Shown here one piece after another: positions 17,628 through 27,345 of a stretch of DNA of 64,000 bases; within the stretch, counting starts at the first letter, position 1; each line of letters starts with the position of its first letter. The translations under genes and the position numbers were made by a program. The stretch lies in the NCBI GenBank assembly GCA_002352205.1, contig DEHZ01000010.1, positions 434,245 through 498,244 on the forward strand, written 5' to 3'. The DNA comes from Flavobacterium sp. UBA2787 (GTDB taxonomy: Bacteria; Bacteroidota; Bacteroidia; Flavobacteriales; Flavobacteriaceae). Under the pieces are notes generated by a model. The model was not told the origin of the DNA. It was given only the letters and a program-made list of their open reading frames with translations, and made no database searches.

Positions 17628-19031
17628 ATGAAAACACGTCAAGTTTTACCAATGATTTTCGTTATCAGTTTACTAATAGCTTGTAATTCCACAGAAACAA
17701 AAAAAACAACTGAAGTTTCATCAAAAGACAATCAATATATTCCAAAAGAATATGTGCAGGTACAACATCCGGAATGGTCAAAAAATGCGGCAATTTATCA
17801 ATTAAATACCCGACAGTTTTCTGCCGAAGGAACATTTCGAGCCGCTCAAAAAGAATTACCCCGATTAAAAGAAATGGGCATAGATATTATTTGGCTTATG
17901 CCAATCAATCCGATTGGTGAAAAAAATCGAAAAGGAACTTTAGGTAGTCCGTATTCCGTTAAAGATTATTACGGGGTGAATCCAGAATTTGGAACATTAG
18001 ACGATTTAAAAGCTTTTGTAAAAGAAGCCCATCAACTCGGATTGTATGTTATTTTAGATTGGGTGGCCAACCATACCGCTTGGGATAATAATTTAGTAAC
18101 TGAGCATCCTGAATGGTACAAAAGAGATTATAAAGGCAATTTCAGACCAACGCCTTGGTGGGATTGGGATGATATTATTGATTTGGATTACAGTAAACCT
18201 GAATTGCGTAAATACATGACCGAAGCTATGAAATATTGGGTAAAAGAAGCCGATATTGATGGCTATCGATGTGATGTTGCAGGATTTGTTCCAATTGATT
18301 TTTGGGATAATCTAAGAGTAGAATTAGATGCAATTAAACCGGTTTTTATGTTGGCCGAATGGGAATCTCGTGATATGCATGCTAATGCTTTTGATATGAC
18401 TTATGCATGGAGTTGGAACGAAAAACTTCACAAAATTTGTAAAGGTCAAGCCAATGTAAATGAGCTTTATATTTATTATTCTTGGAATGAAAGTTTCTTT
18501 CCTAATAACAGCATACGAATGACTTTTGTGAGCAATCACGATAAAAATGCTTGGGAAGGAACCATGTGGGAACAATTTGGTGATGGACTTGAAGCAGCAA
18601 TAGTTCTCTCAGTTGTTGGTGACGGAATGCCTTTGATTTATAACGGTCAAGAAGCCGGAGAACCCAAGCGTTTAGCCTTTTTTGAAAAAGATCCTATCAT
18701 TTGGAAACAACACCCAATCGGTGATTTATATAAAAAATTATTCACCTTAATGAAACAAAATACTGCGTTGTGGCATGCTCAATGGGGTGCTCTTATGATA
18801 AAAGTGCCAAACACAAATGAAACAGAAGTATTTAGTTTTGTTAGACAAAATGAAAAAGATAAAGTTTTTTGTGTTTTTAATTTTTCTACAAAAACACAAA
18901 ATGTGACTTTTAAAGATGATTTATACCATGGTACGTATCGGGATTTTACAACGCAAGAAATGATAACATTCAAGGAAGATACTACTTTTTCAATGGCTCC
19001 TTGGTCGTATAAAGTTTTTGTGAAAGAGTAA
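17628..19031 (+). CDS. GH13 alpha-amylase family lipoprotein
   Basis: The 467-aa protein has a lipoprotein signal (LLIACN lipobox) and a GH13 (beta/alpha)8 barrel. Conserved regions are visible in order: DWVANHT (region I), GYRCDVA with the nucleophile Asp (II), LAEWES with the acid/base Glu (III) and SNHDKNAW with the transition-state Asp (IV). A short beta domain C follows. It should cleave or rearrange alpha-glucan bonds on the cell envelope. The frame extends upstream to 17415, but the ATG at 17628 begins the signal peptide. Other genes of a glycan-use locus (SusC/D) are absent nearby. Confidence 0.9.
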   Translation: MKTRQVLPMIFVISLLIACNSTETKKTTEVSSKDNQYIPKEYVQVQHPEWSKNAAIYQLNTRQFSAEGTFRAAQKELPRLKEMGIDIIWLMPINPIGEKNRKGTLGSPYSVKDYYGVNPEFGTLDDLKAFVKEAHQLGLYVILDWVANHTAWDNNLVTEHPEWYKRDYKGNFRPTPWWDWDDIIDLDYSKPELRKYMTEAMKYWVKEADIDGYRCDVAGFVPIDFWDNLRVELDAIKPVFMLAEWESRDMHANAFDMTYAWSWNEKLHKICKGQANVNELYIYYSWNESFFPNNSIRMTFVSNHDKNAWEGTMWEQFGDGLEAAIVLSVVGDGMPLIYNGQEAGEPKRLAFFEKDPIIWKQHPIGDLYKKLFTLMKQNTALWHAQWGALMIKVPNTNETEVFSFVRQNEKDKVFCVFNFSTKTQNVTFKDDLYHGTYRDFTTQEMITFKEDTTFSMAPWSYKVFVKE

Positions 19032-19053
19032 TTAACAATCAGACTACAAAAAA

Positions 19054-19650
19054 ATGAAAAAAATATTATTTCTATTGCTGCTTACACAAGTTGCTTTTTC
19101 TCAACAAAAATTTGAACGCGATTCTGTCATTCAATTTCAAAAAAATATGAATGAACATTACGCTGATTCAGCCAAAAGTCCGCTCAAGAAAAAAGATTTA
19201 GCTGTTTTTAAGGAACTGGAATTTTTTCCAATTAGCGAAAACTATTTTGTGAATGCCAAATTCATCCGCACCAAAAAGGAAAAACCGTTTGAAATGAAAA
19301 CGACAACATCCCGAAAACCAATTTACGTAAAATATGGCGAACTCCATTTCGAAATCGACGGAATTCAGTGTCAATTAAACGTCTATCAAAATGTTGAATT
19401 TTCAAAAAAACCGGGTTACAAAAACAGTTTATTTCTTCCATTTACCGATTACACTTCGGGGTTAGAAAGTTATGGTGGTGGCCGCTACATCGACCTCGAA
19501 ATCCAAAAAGGAAAAAATTGGACAATTGATTTCAACCAAGCCTACAATCCGTATTGTGCCTACAACGAAGTCTATTCCTGCCCAATCGTTCCACAAGAAA
19601 ATGATTTGAAAGTGGAAATAAAAGCAGGGGTAAAGGCGTTTAAGAAGTAA
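19054..19650 (+). CDS. DUF1684 family secreted protein
   Basis: The 198-aa protein has a signal peptide (MKKILFLLLLTQVAFSQ) and the DUF1684 core: YGELHFEIDG, LFLPFTDYTSGLESYGGGRY, a block ending IDFNQAYNPYCAYN, and CPIVPQENDLKVEIKAG. The clustered Tyr, Asn and Cys near residues 165-185 are the conserved signature. Function of the family is unknown. The gene follows the amylase by 22 bp and precedes the esterase-like gene by 15 bp, so the three may share a transcript. Confidence 0.87.
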   Translation: MKKILFLLLLTQVAFSQQKFERDSVIQFQKNMNEHYADSAKSPLKKKDLAVFKELEFFPISENYFVNAKFIRTKKEKPFEMKTTTSRKPIYVKYGELHFEIDGIQCQLNVYQNVEFSKKPGYKNSLFLPFTDYTSGLESYGGGRYIDLEIQKGKNWTIDFNQAYNPYCAYNEVYSCPIVPQENDLKVEIKAGVKAFKK

Positions 19651-19665
19651 TAAACAAATTTCAAA

Positions 19666-21849
19666 TTGAATAAAGTCATCTACATTCTGTTTAGTTTTCT
19701 GAGTTTAACAGTTAGTGCTCAATCCTTTAATCCTAAAGCAATTATTCTTTCTGAAGACATAAATGAAACAGAATTGTCTTTTTTGAAAGAAGAATTAAAA
19801 AATGCACAAATTGTTTTAGTAGGCGAAGATTCACATTTTCACGGTAATGTTTTTGAATTAAAAACAAAGGTTGTCAACTATTTATTCCAAGAAATGGGAT
19901 TTAAAACGATTGCTTTTGAATCGGGAATTTATGATGTTTGGAGAGCACAATCAGCTATAAATGAAGGAAAAGATGTTCAAGAAGCCTTCACAAAATCATT
20001 GTTTAGTATTTGGTCAAAACGAAACGAATTTCAAAGTTTCATTCAATTTTATAGTCAAAATAAAGCAGATTTAAAAGTTTTTGGTTTCGATAATCAAATT
20101 TCCGGAAAATACGGTGAAGAAGATTTAGTTGCTGATTTGTATACCTATTGTAAAAAAAACAACTTCAAATTTAAACTCAAGCAAGATGATTTTTCTCTTT
20201 TGATTGAATCGATGAACGTATCAGGATTTTTTGACGAAGAAGATATTAGTTATGCTTTATATCAATCTTCTTTGAAAGAATTACTCAAATTAATTTCATC
20301 AAAACCTGAAAGTGAAGAAAATTTTTATTGGTTTCAAGTTATTACAGGATTATTGGCTTTGGGAGAAGAACGATTTTCAAGTTTGGATGATTTACACTCT
20401 TTTTACGTTGATTCAAAAGACAATATTCGCGATAAACAAATGGCTGATAATGTATTGGCCTATCTAAAAAAACATCCCAACGAAAAAATTATTATTTGGG
20501 CGGCCAATAGTCATTTGATAAACGATATGTCTTCTGTCAAGAACCAAATTCTTCAAAAATTTGTTCCAATGGGAACGTATCTAAAAAAGGAGCTAAAAAA
20601 CAAAGTTTACAGTCTAGCGACTATTACAACTTCCGATTCGATTTTTATTCAAAACAAATGGGAGAAAACACCTATTGAAAACAACTCATTTGAAGATTTT
20701 TTAAAAAGGAAAAACAATCACAATCTTTTCATTTCTTCCAGTCAACCCGAAATGAAAAAAGTTATTTCTAGCCGATTTTTTAGTCCGATTACTTTTGTAG
20801 AATCGCGTTTAGACTTGCTTCACGATGGTTACATTTACTTGAATAAAGTCAAACAATCAACTATTCTTTTGCCAAGCGAAGATTTCTTAAAAGCATTTCT
20901 TGACGAGGAAGAATCGGGTAAAATGACAAATTTTTCAAATGAAAATTTCACACATACACAGAAAGACACTTCAACAATTGCCTTAGCCGAAGTGATTGTT
21001 TATAACAAACGAACTCCGTATCAAATCATTCGAAAAACAATTGATAATTTGGAAAAAAATTATCCAACAACGCCTGTTTTTTCAACGATGTATTCAAATA
21101 TCACAACAGATATTGACAATAAAACTTCTTTGGATATCGATTTTGTTTTAGATCAATATGAAAAAAGTTATTTTAATTATGAGCGAAGCGTGAAGAATTT
21201 AAAGCACGTAAGATGGAACTCTAAAAGTACTTATGAACCTCAAAACATTAGAGAATTTTATGGGTTAACCAATAATAATCCGATTAAAAATGCCGCTTTT
21301 TTGAACAAAAGAAAATTTGTTAAGTTTGATTTTATTTTGGAAGAAGTAAAAGAGTATAATAAATCTGAAGTTTACATCATTCGGTTTTCAACATCAAGAA
21401 ATCATTCAACTTTTACCAAAAGAACATATCTTAGCAATTATTCCGGGCTTATTTACATTAATAAAGAAGATTATGCGGTTGTCAGAATTATTGAAAATTG
21501 GGAGATCACCGATTTTCCTGAACAACACAGAGAAGGATTAAATTTGATTGGAGAAATGTCAGAATATAATAGGAAAGATTACTTAAACGAATCAATTATT
21601 ACTGATTTCAGAGAGAGTTACGACAAATATTTTATTTCAAGTTCATCAATTACTATTTTAGGTAAAATAATAAATTTGGAAGGGAGCTCACTTGATTTCA
21701 ATACGACTATTAGATCTTTTTGGAATGATTTTAAAATGTCAAATCCTTCTAAAATAAATTTTAAAGACGAACAACATTTGTTTCAAACCATAAAATATGA
21801 TGAGCAATTTTGGAGTAATTATGTTTTTCCAAATAGAAATAATGATTAA
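19666..21849 (+). CDS. Erythromycin esterase-like protein with C-terminal extension
   Basis: The 727-aa protein has a signal peptide that begins directly at a TTG codon (NKVIYILFSFLSLTVSAQ); no ATG is in frame upstream, so TTG is the probable start. Residues about 30-400 resemble the EreA/B fold: GEDSHFHGN, the FESGIYD block and WAANSHLIN are the positions of the conserved His/Glu network. Residues about 440-727 (AEVIVYNKRTPYQIIRKTI onward) resemble the beta-rich DUF5686-like segment found after carboxypeptidase-like domains. A secreted hydrolase is likely; macrolide esterase activity cannot be assumed for this broad family. Confidence 0.75.
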   Translation: MNKVIYILFSFLSLTVSAQSFNPKAIILSEDINETELSFLKEELKNAQIVLVGEDSHFHGNVFELKTKVVNYLFQEMGFKTIAFESGIYDVWRAQSAINEGKDVQEAFTKSLFSIWSKRNEFQSFIQFYSQNKADLKVFGFDNQISGKYGEEDLVADLYTYCKKNNFKFKLKQDDFSLLIESMNVSGFFDEEDISYALYQSSLKELLKLISSKPESEENFYWFQVITGLLALGEERFSSLDDLHSFYVDSKDNIRDKQMADNVLAYLKKHPNEKIIIWAANSHLINDMSSVKNQILQKFVPMGTYLKKELKNKVYSLATITTSDSIFIQNKWEKTPIENNSFEDFLKRKNNHNLFISSSQPEMKKVISSRFFSPITFVESRLDLLHDGYIYLNKVKQSTILLPSEDFLKAFLDEEESGKMTNFSNENFTHTQKDTSTIALAEVIVYNKRTPYQIIRKTIDNLEKNYPTTPVFSTMYSNITTDIDNKTSLDIDFVLDQYEKSYFNYERSVKNLKHVRWNSKSTYEPQNIREFYGLTNNNPIKNAAFLNKRKFVKFDFILEEVKEYNKSEVYIIRFSTSRNHSTFTKRTYLSNYSGLIYINKEDYAVVRIIENWEITDFPEQHREGLNLIGEMSEYNRKDYLNESIITDFRESYDKYFISSSSITILGKIINLEGSSLDFNTTIRSFWNDFKMSNPSKINFKDEQHLFQTIKYDEQFWSNYVFPNRNND

Positions 21850-21901
21850 ATTATATGGTAAGCTCCGTGAAATTAGTAATCCGTGAAAATCCGTGAAATC
21901 C

Positions 21902-22585
21902 GTGTCAAAATTATTCAACCTCCATACACACAACTTCACCAGCCAAGAAAACATCCTCGAACTGGTCAATCAATACCCATGGGAATTTGATGAAAAAATT
22001 CCATTGTATTCCATCGGAATTCATCCTTGGTACATTGACGAAAGCAGATTGTCATCTGATTTAAAGACAATTGACGAAAAACTTTCTCTTCAAAATTGCC
22101 TCGCTCTAGGCGAATGTGGATTAGACAAACGCATCGAAATTCCTATAGAAATTCAAAAAAAAGTGTTCAAAGCACAAATTTTATTAGCAGAAGAACATCA
22201 AAAACCATTAGTTTTGCACTGCGTTGTCGCTTTTCAGGAAATCATCCAAATCAAAAAAGAACAAAACGTTACAGTTCCAATGATTATTCACGGATTTTCT
22301 AAAAACGAACAAACCGCAAAGCAACTTTTGGATAACGGATTTTATCTTTCCTTCGGGAAATACTTATTGCGAAATCCCGAGTTAAAATCAGTGTTTCAAT
22401 CCGTACCAAATGATCGTTTTTTTCTTGAAACCGACACGGTGGATGAATCGTTAGAAGAAGTTTATGCGTTAGCAGCAAACTATAAAAACATAGAAATTGA
22501 AGAAATAAAGTCCATCGTAAAAGCAAATTTTGAAAATGTTTTTAGAATGAAAATGGACGATAGACCGATTACCCATAACCTTTAA
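21902..22585 (+). CDS. TatD family metal-dependent hydrolase
   Basis: The protein (about 227 aa) has the TatD amidohydrolase motifs FNLHTHNF (first metal ligands), SIGIHPWY, LGECGLDKR (metal-bridging Glu), LVLHCV (His), and ETDT (Asp near the C-terminus). Members act as 3'-5' DNases or related phosphodiesterases in the cytoplasm. The start is GTG, either 21902 or 21893; both lie in a repetitive CCGTGAAATCCGTG stretch and 21902 gives the shorter lead expected before NLHTH. It is followed after 14 bp by tcdA. Confidence 0.88.
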   Translation: MSKLFNLHTHNFTSQENILELVNQYPWEFDEKIPLYSIGIHPWYIDESRLSSDLKTIDEKLSLQNCLALGECGLDKRIEIPIEIQKKVFKAQILLAEEHQKPLVLHCVVAFQEIIQIKKEQNVTVPMIIHGFSKNEQTAKQLLDNGFYLSFGKYLLRNPELKSVFQSVPNDRFFLETDTVDESLEEVYALAANYKNIEIEEIKSIVKANFENVFRMKMDDRPITHNL

Positions 22586-22599
22586 CCTATTACCTAGCA

Positions 22600-23319
22600 A
22601 TGGCTAAATGGCAAGAACGAGCAGAGCTCTTATTTAAAACAGAAGGATTAAACAATTTAAAAAACGCAAACGTACTCGTAGTTGGATTAGGCGGAGTAGG
22701 TTCATTTGCAGCCGAATTTCTCGCCCGTGCCGGCGTGGGTAACATGACGATTGTGGATGGTGATGTGGTGGATATTACCAACGTAAACCGTCAATTACCG
22801 GCCTTGCATTCTACTGTTGGAATGCCAAAAGTACACGTGGTTGGTGATCGTTTGATGGATATTAATCCGGAATTAAATCTTACTCGCTTAGAGGAGTTTT
22901 TAGAACCGGAACGAGCTTTTGAATTGGTTACTTCCGATTTTGATTATGTTTTAGATTGTATCGATAGCATCACTCCAAAATTAAATTTACTTATCGCCGC
23001 CAAACGCAAAAAAGTAAAAGTTATTAGTAATATGGGAGCAGGAGGAAAATATGAAGCTTCTAAAGTGAAAGCGCGAGACATTAGTAATACAGAATATTGT
23101 CCGCTAGCCAAAACAATTAGAAAGCGATTAAAGAAAGAAGGAATTTCAAAAGGAATTAAAGCTGTTTTTTCAACTGAAATGCCGGATGAAACAAGTTTAA
23201 AAATGACCGATGGCAAAAACTTTAAAAAATCATTCTACGGAACCAACAGTTGGATGCCCTGCCTTTTTGGGTTGTATGCAGCAGAAACTGTGGTGAAGTA
23301 TTTGTTGAAGAAAAACTAA
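22600..23319 (+). CDS. tcdA: tRNA threonylcarbamoyladenosine dehydratase
   Basis: This E1-like ThiF-family enzyme uses ATP to dehydrate t6A37 of tRNA to its cyclic form. The 239-aa translation shows the nucleotide-binding loop LVVGLGGVGSFAAEFLARAG, VDGDVVDITNVNRQLPA, DCIDSITPKLNL and the catalytic-loop region CPLAKTIRKRLKKEG. Length and motif order fit TcdA/CsdL rather than MoeB or ThiF. It probably forms a transcription unit with the TatD gene. Confidence 0.93.
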   Translation: MAKWQERAELLFKTEGLNNLKNANVLVVGLGGVGSFAAEFLARAGVGNMTIVDGDVVDITNVNRQLPALHSTVGMPKVHVVGDRLMDINPELNLTRLEEFLEPERAFELVTSDFDYVLDCIDSITPKLNLLIAAKRKKVKVISNMGAGGKYEASKVKARDISNTEYCPLAKTIRKRLKKEGISKGIKAVFSTEMPDETSLKMTDGKNFKKSFYGTNSWMPCLFGLYAAETVVKYLLKKN

Positions 23320-23518
23320 TGAGGCAATTTGTCAATTAGTCAATGTGACAATTAATAGCATTCTTAAAATTTTAAAATTTTTTAAGATATGTGTTCCATA
23401 CATTAAAAAATATTTAATTGCGTTTACTAAGCAAACAAAATCTCTTAAAATCCGCGTTTAGCTTCAGCTAATCAAAAAAATCCGCGTTCCTTTTTTAAAT
23501 TTAAACTCAGCAATCCTA

Positions 23519-24175
23519 ATGATACAAACCGTAATTTTCGATATGGATGGCGTAATCGTTGACACCGAACCGGTGCATCATTTTGCGTATGTTCAACATT
23601 TTAAACAATTAAACATTGACGTTTCACCTGAAATGTATGCTTCCTTTACAGGTAATTCCACCAAAAATATCTACGAACGTTTGAAAACGATTTATGATTT
23701 AAAGGAAGACGTTCAAACTTTAGTAGAAACTAAAAGAAATTTATTTAATGATGCATTTGATCAAAAGGAAGATTTGTATTTATTGGATGGAGTAGAAGAT
23801 TTAATCAAAGAATTATATCAAAACGGAATGCAATTGATTTTGGCTTCATCTTCAGCCAATGTAACTATCCAACGTATTTTTAATCGATTTATGTTGGATA
23901 AATACTTCGCACACAAAGTTTCAGGTGAAGATTTTCCAAAATCGAAACCACATCCTGCTATTTTTCTGAAAGCAGCCGAATTAGCCCAAACAGCCGTTGA
24001 AAATTGCATTGTGATTGAAGATAGTACTAACGGAATTTTAGCAGCCAAATCCGCCGGAATATATTGTGTTGGCTACGATAGTTTTCACTCTAAACTACAA
24101 GATTATTCATCAGCCGATAAAGTCATCAGTCATTTTAATGAATTGAGTTTTGAGTCGATAAGAAACATCAAATAA
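23519..24175 (+). CDS. HAD-superfamily hydrolase, beta-phosphoglucomutase-like
   Basis: The 218-aa protein has the HAD motifs: DMDGVIVDTEP (I, nucleophile and acid/base Asp), LASSSA (II), a lysine in GEDFPKSKPHP (III) and VIEDSTNGILAAKSAG (IV), with an alpha-helical cap between I and II. The KPxP-type block and the cap are typical of the subfamily that acts on sugar phosphates. The substrate is not determined. A terminator follows. Confidence 0.88.
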   Translation: MIQTVIFDMDGVIVDTEPVHHFAYVQHFKQLNIDVSPEMYASFTGNSTKNIYERLKTIYDLKEDVQTLVETKRNLFNDAFDQKEDLYLLDGVEDLIKELYQNGMQLILASSSANVTIQRIFNRFMLDKYFAHKVSGEDFPKSKPHPAIFLKAAELAQTAVENCIVIEDSTNGILAAKSAGIYCVGYDSFHSKLQDYSSADKVISHFNELSFESIRNIK

Positions 24176-24180
24176 ATAAA

Positions 24181-24207
24181 AAATTCCCCTTTTTTGAAGG
24201 GGAATTT
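24181..24207. terminator. Bidirectional terminator between converging genes
   Basis: AAATTCCCC and GGGGAATTT form a 9-bp stem around a T-rich loop, just after the HAD stop and just after the stop of the opposing lipoprotein gene. Confidence 0.8.
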
Positions 24208-24215
24208 GATAAAAT

Positions 24216-24479
24216 TTAGTCTTTAATTTCCAATTTTGCATCTTTGTCAGAAACATCAATTGTGGTTTTATTATCACCATCTTTAGTGTTGATTTTAACA
24301 CCATCTTTTCCAATTTCTAACGAAGTTCCGTCTTGTTCAACTGGCTCAGCTGGAGCTGGAGCAGGAGTTTCAGAAGGTTGTTCAATGATGATTGTATCTG
24401 CAGGTTGTTCTTCTTTTTTACCACAAGAAATTAAAAATAAAGTTGTGAAAACAGAAGCAAGAATTACATTTTTGTTCAT
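24216..24479 (-). CDS. Small acidic lipoprotein
   Basis: The 87-aa protein has a lipoprotein signal with lipobox LISC (Cys at about 19), a Pro/Ala/Glu-rich linker (about 28-48), and a short repeat-like tail LEIGKDGVKINTKDGDNKTT ending in alternating acidic and basic residues. The tail resembles the short beta-strand segments of small flavobacterial surface lipoproteins. No function is inferred. Confidence 0.75.
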   Translation of the reverse strand: MNKNVILASVFTTLFLISCGKKEEQPADTIIIEQPSETPAPAPAEPVEQDGTSLEIGKDGVKINTKDGDNKTTIDVSDKDAKLEIKD

Positions 24480-24535
24480 AATATTTAGTTTTTATTTTTG
24501 GTAAGGTAGTGAATTTAACTGACAGATACTATAAA

Positions 24536-25999
24536 TTAACGTTTAGCATCTCTATCAGATAAAGTATGCTTATTAATTATTCGATTACTATCTTTTTTAA
24601 CTTCACTATTCTTTCGCATCGACCAAAAGAATTCACTAGAAAATCTTCTTGCTTCCTCCAAATTAACAGTAGGAAAAGGATAATCTGCCCCAATTTCAAA
24701 ATCATATAACATTTGTTCAATTGGAGTTAGCTTCCAAGGTTCATGAATAAATTCAATTGGAATAGAATTTAATTCAGGCACCCATTTTTTAATGAAAATC
24801 CCTTCCGGATCGTGTTCATACGAGTTTTTCACAGGATTATAAACTCGCAAAGTGTTGATTCCCGTGACTCCCGCCTGCATTTGAATTTGTGGATAATGAA
24901 TACCCGGTTCAAAATCAAGAAATTGCTGTGCGAGGTGCGGACTACAATTTTGCCACGGTTGAAATAAATGATGTGTGTAGAACGAAACCACCAAAGCACG
25001 CATTCTAAAATTTAAATAACCGGTTGTGTTTAAGCATCGCATACAAGCATCTACGAGAGGAACCCCGGTTTTTCCTTCTGCCCAGGCTTGGTGAAATTCT
25101 GGAATTACGGTTTGATTGAGATTTCGATAACCTTTATTCACAGCGATGAATTCCATATGGCATTCCATTTCAAATTTCTGAATAAAATGAGCCTGCCATC
25201 GTAAACGCGAAGCAAAATTATCAATCTGACGAACGTTTTTTTTATGATCTCTAAATTTCAAAGCCAATTGACAAACTTGTCGAATAGAAATATTTCCCCA
25301 TGCAATGTAGGGTGAAATTCGACTGCAACTGTGTCTTCCTAATTCCGGTTTGGAAATGTGTTTACTGTAATTAACCACTCTTTCTTCCAAAAATGATTTT
25401 AAATACCGCATTCCGGTTGTTGTTCCTCCTTTTTGAAAAGGTGTATCTTTTGGAGTTGCTAATGAAACAGATTTGAAAGTTGAACTTAGCTTTTTAAAGT
25501 TATCAATAGTAAGAAATGAATTTAATTTTGGCTTAAATGGAAACTGTGGTAAATCCATAAATTCAACCCAATCGTCTTTCCAAGTTTTTCGGTTGGATAA
25601 GCCTCGTTTTACGCCGTTCGTAATGTATTCGTTCCAAACAATTTTATTCCTCTTACAAAGAGTGGCAACCGCTTTATCACGATCAAAAGTGAGTTTAATT
25701 CCGGTTTCTTGATAGGAAAATAGGGTTGATATGGATTGAGTTTGATAGATTTTTTCAAACGCTTCAACTGCTTCGCTTTCAATAATTAAAATTTGTGTTT
25801 GATAGGGTTTCAATTGAGTTTGAAGTTCTTCCAATGACTGTTTAATAAAATCAAAATGACGTTTACTGTAGTGATGATCTTTGAACAGAGAAGGTTCAAA
25901 AATGTAGAGTAGAAGGGTAGGTTCATTCGATTCTAAAGCTCGAAAGAGAGCTTCGTTATCGAATAATCGCAAATCTCTTTTGAACCAAACCACATTCAT
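24536..25999 (-). CDS. Cryptochrome/photolyase family protein, divergent type
   Basis: The 487-aa protein has the N-terminal antenna-type alpha/beta domain ([19 protein letters not shown]) and the C-terminal FAD-binding helical domain ([35 protein letters not shown]). In place of the canonical WQWAAGSG block it has [20 protein letters not shown], a variant found in a distinct bacterial branch of the superfamily. It could repair a different photoproduct or be a light sensor. It is the fourth gene of the operon, 17 bp after phrB, and shares the upstream dyad operator. A C-terminal basic tail (about 460-487) is extra. Confidence 0.85.
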   Translation of the reverse strand: MNVVWFKRDLRLFDNEALFRALESNEPTLLLYIFEPSLFKDHHYSKRHFDFIKQSLEELQTQLKPYQTQILIIESEAVEAFEKIYQTQSISTLFSYQETGIKLTFDRDKAVATLCKRNKIVWNEYITNGVKRGLSNRKTWKDDWVEFMDLPQFPFKPKLNSFLTIDNFKKLSSTFKSVSLATPKDTPFQKGGTTTGMRYLKSFLEERVVNYSKHISKPELGRHSCSRISPYIAWGNISIRQVCQLALKFRDHKKNVRQIDNFASRLRWQAHFIQKFEMECHMEFIAVNKGYRNLNQTVIPEFHQAWAEGKTGVPLVDACMRCLNTTGYLNFRMRALVVSFYTHHLFQPWQNCSPHLAQQFLDFEPGIHYPQIQMQAGVTGINTLRVYNPVKNSYEHDPEGIFIKKWVPELNSIPIEFIHEPWKLTPIEQMLYDFEIGADYPFPTVNLEEARRFSSEFFWSMRKNSEVKKDSNRIINKHTLSDRDAKR

Positions 26000-26016
26000 T
26001 TTTACTTATTTTGTAA

Positions 26017-27303
26017 TTATCCGACTGCTTCTTTGTACACTTTCAAACAACGTTCTCTCGCTTCTTTATGGTCAACTATGGGTTTCGGATAATCAAAACT
26101 TTCTACTTCCGGCACCCATTTTTTGATGTATTTTAAATCTTTATCAAACTTCTTAATTTGCTCAGTCGGATTAAAAATTCTGAAGTACGGAGCAGCATCC
26201 ACACCCGAACCGGCTGCCCATTGCCAATTTCCAACATTACTCGCTTGTTCATAATCAAACAATTTTTGAGCAAAATAGGTTTCGCCCCAACGCCAATCAA
26301 TTAATAAGTGTTTGCATAAAAAACTGGCAACGACCATTCGAACGCGGTTGTGCATATGACCGGTCGCGTTGAGTTCACGCATTCCGGCATCTACCATTGG
26401 GTAGCCGGTTTTACCTTCGCACCACTTTTTAAAGTCCTCTTCGTTGTTGTTCCATTCAATTCGATCGTATTTTTCTTTAAAACTTTTGCTGATGGTGTGT
26501 GGAAAGTGCCACAGAATTTGCATAAAAAATTCACGCCAAATAAGCTCGTTCCAAAAGGTTTCGTTTTTGTTTTCGATGGCTTTTGCAATCATTTTTCGGA
26601 TAGAAACAGCTCCAAATCGAAGATAAGCTCCCAACATCGAAGTGCCATTTACAGCTGGAAAATTTCGAGTAGCTTCATAATTTGAAATTAATTTATCTGA
26701 AATATCAAATGATGAGACTTTAATTTTAGAAGACTCAAACCCGATATCCTTTAAACTCAAAAAAGGGTAGGAGTGATTTACAATTTTATCTAACTTTTGT
26801 TCAGAATCGTAATGAACTAACTGAATCATTTTGAACTTCTCTTTCCATTTTTTTGAGTACGGAGTATAAACCACATAAGGCAAACCATCGTCTTTTACCA
26901 CTTCACTTTTTTCGAAGATTACTTGATCTTTACTGGTTTTAAACTCAATTTCATTCTCCTTAAATAACTGAAACATTTCTTTGTCTCTTTTGCGAGCATA
27001 CGGTTCATAATCATGATTAGTGTAAACCGTTGAAATTTTATTTTCCGAAATTAATTTTTGAAAAATATCAATTGGTTTTCCATAAAATACAGCTAATGAT
27101 TTACCTTTTTCTTCTAATTGCTTTTGAATTTTAGAAACTAATTCGTGAATAAAAGTCACCCGAGCATCATCTTTTGGTAATTGAGAAAGAATAAATTCAT
27201 CAAAAATAAAAATGGGAAGTACTTCTTCCTTAATATTTAAAGCATGAAAAAGACCGATGTTATCATCTAAACGTAAATCTCTTCGGAACCAGAAAATAGT
27301 CAT
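26017..27303 (-). CDS. phrB: Class I CPD deoxyribodipyrimidine photolyase
   Basis: The enzyme uses blue or near-UV light and FADH- to split cyclobutane pyrimidine dimers. The 428-aa protein starts MTIFWFRRDLRLDDNIGLF and has the canonical flavin-binding blocks TGYPMVDAGMRELNATGHMH, NRVRMVVASFLCKHL and WQWAAGSGVDAAPYFRIFNP. It is third in the SRPBCC-SDR-phrB-cryptochrome operon. Confidence 0.95.
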   Translation of the reverse strand: MTIFWFRRDLRLDDNIGLFHALNIKEEVLPIFIFDEFILSQLPKDDARVTFIHELVSKIQKQLEEKGKSLAVFYGKPIDIFQKLISENKISTVYTNHDYEPYARKRDKEMFQLFKENEIEFKTSKDQVIFEKSEVVKDDGLPYVVYTPYSKKWKEKFKMIQLVHYDSEQKLDKIVNHSYPFLSLKDIGFESSKIKVSSFDISDKLISNYEATRNFPAVNGTSMLGAYLRFGAVSIRKMIAKAIENKNETFWNELIWREFFMQILWHFPHTISKSFKEKYDRIEWNNNEEDFKKWCEGKTGYPMVDAGMRELNATGHMHNRVRMVVASFLCKHLLIDWRWGETYFAQKLFDYEQASNVGNWQWAAGSGVDAAPYFRIFNPTEQIKKFDKDLKYIKKWVPEVESFDYPKPIVDHKEARERCLKVYKEAVG

Positions 27304-27345
27304 AAGTTGGGTAATGGGTTAATGGTAATGGGTAATAGGTCAAAG

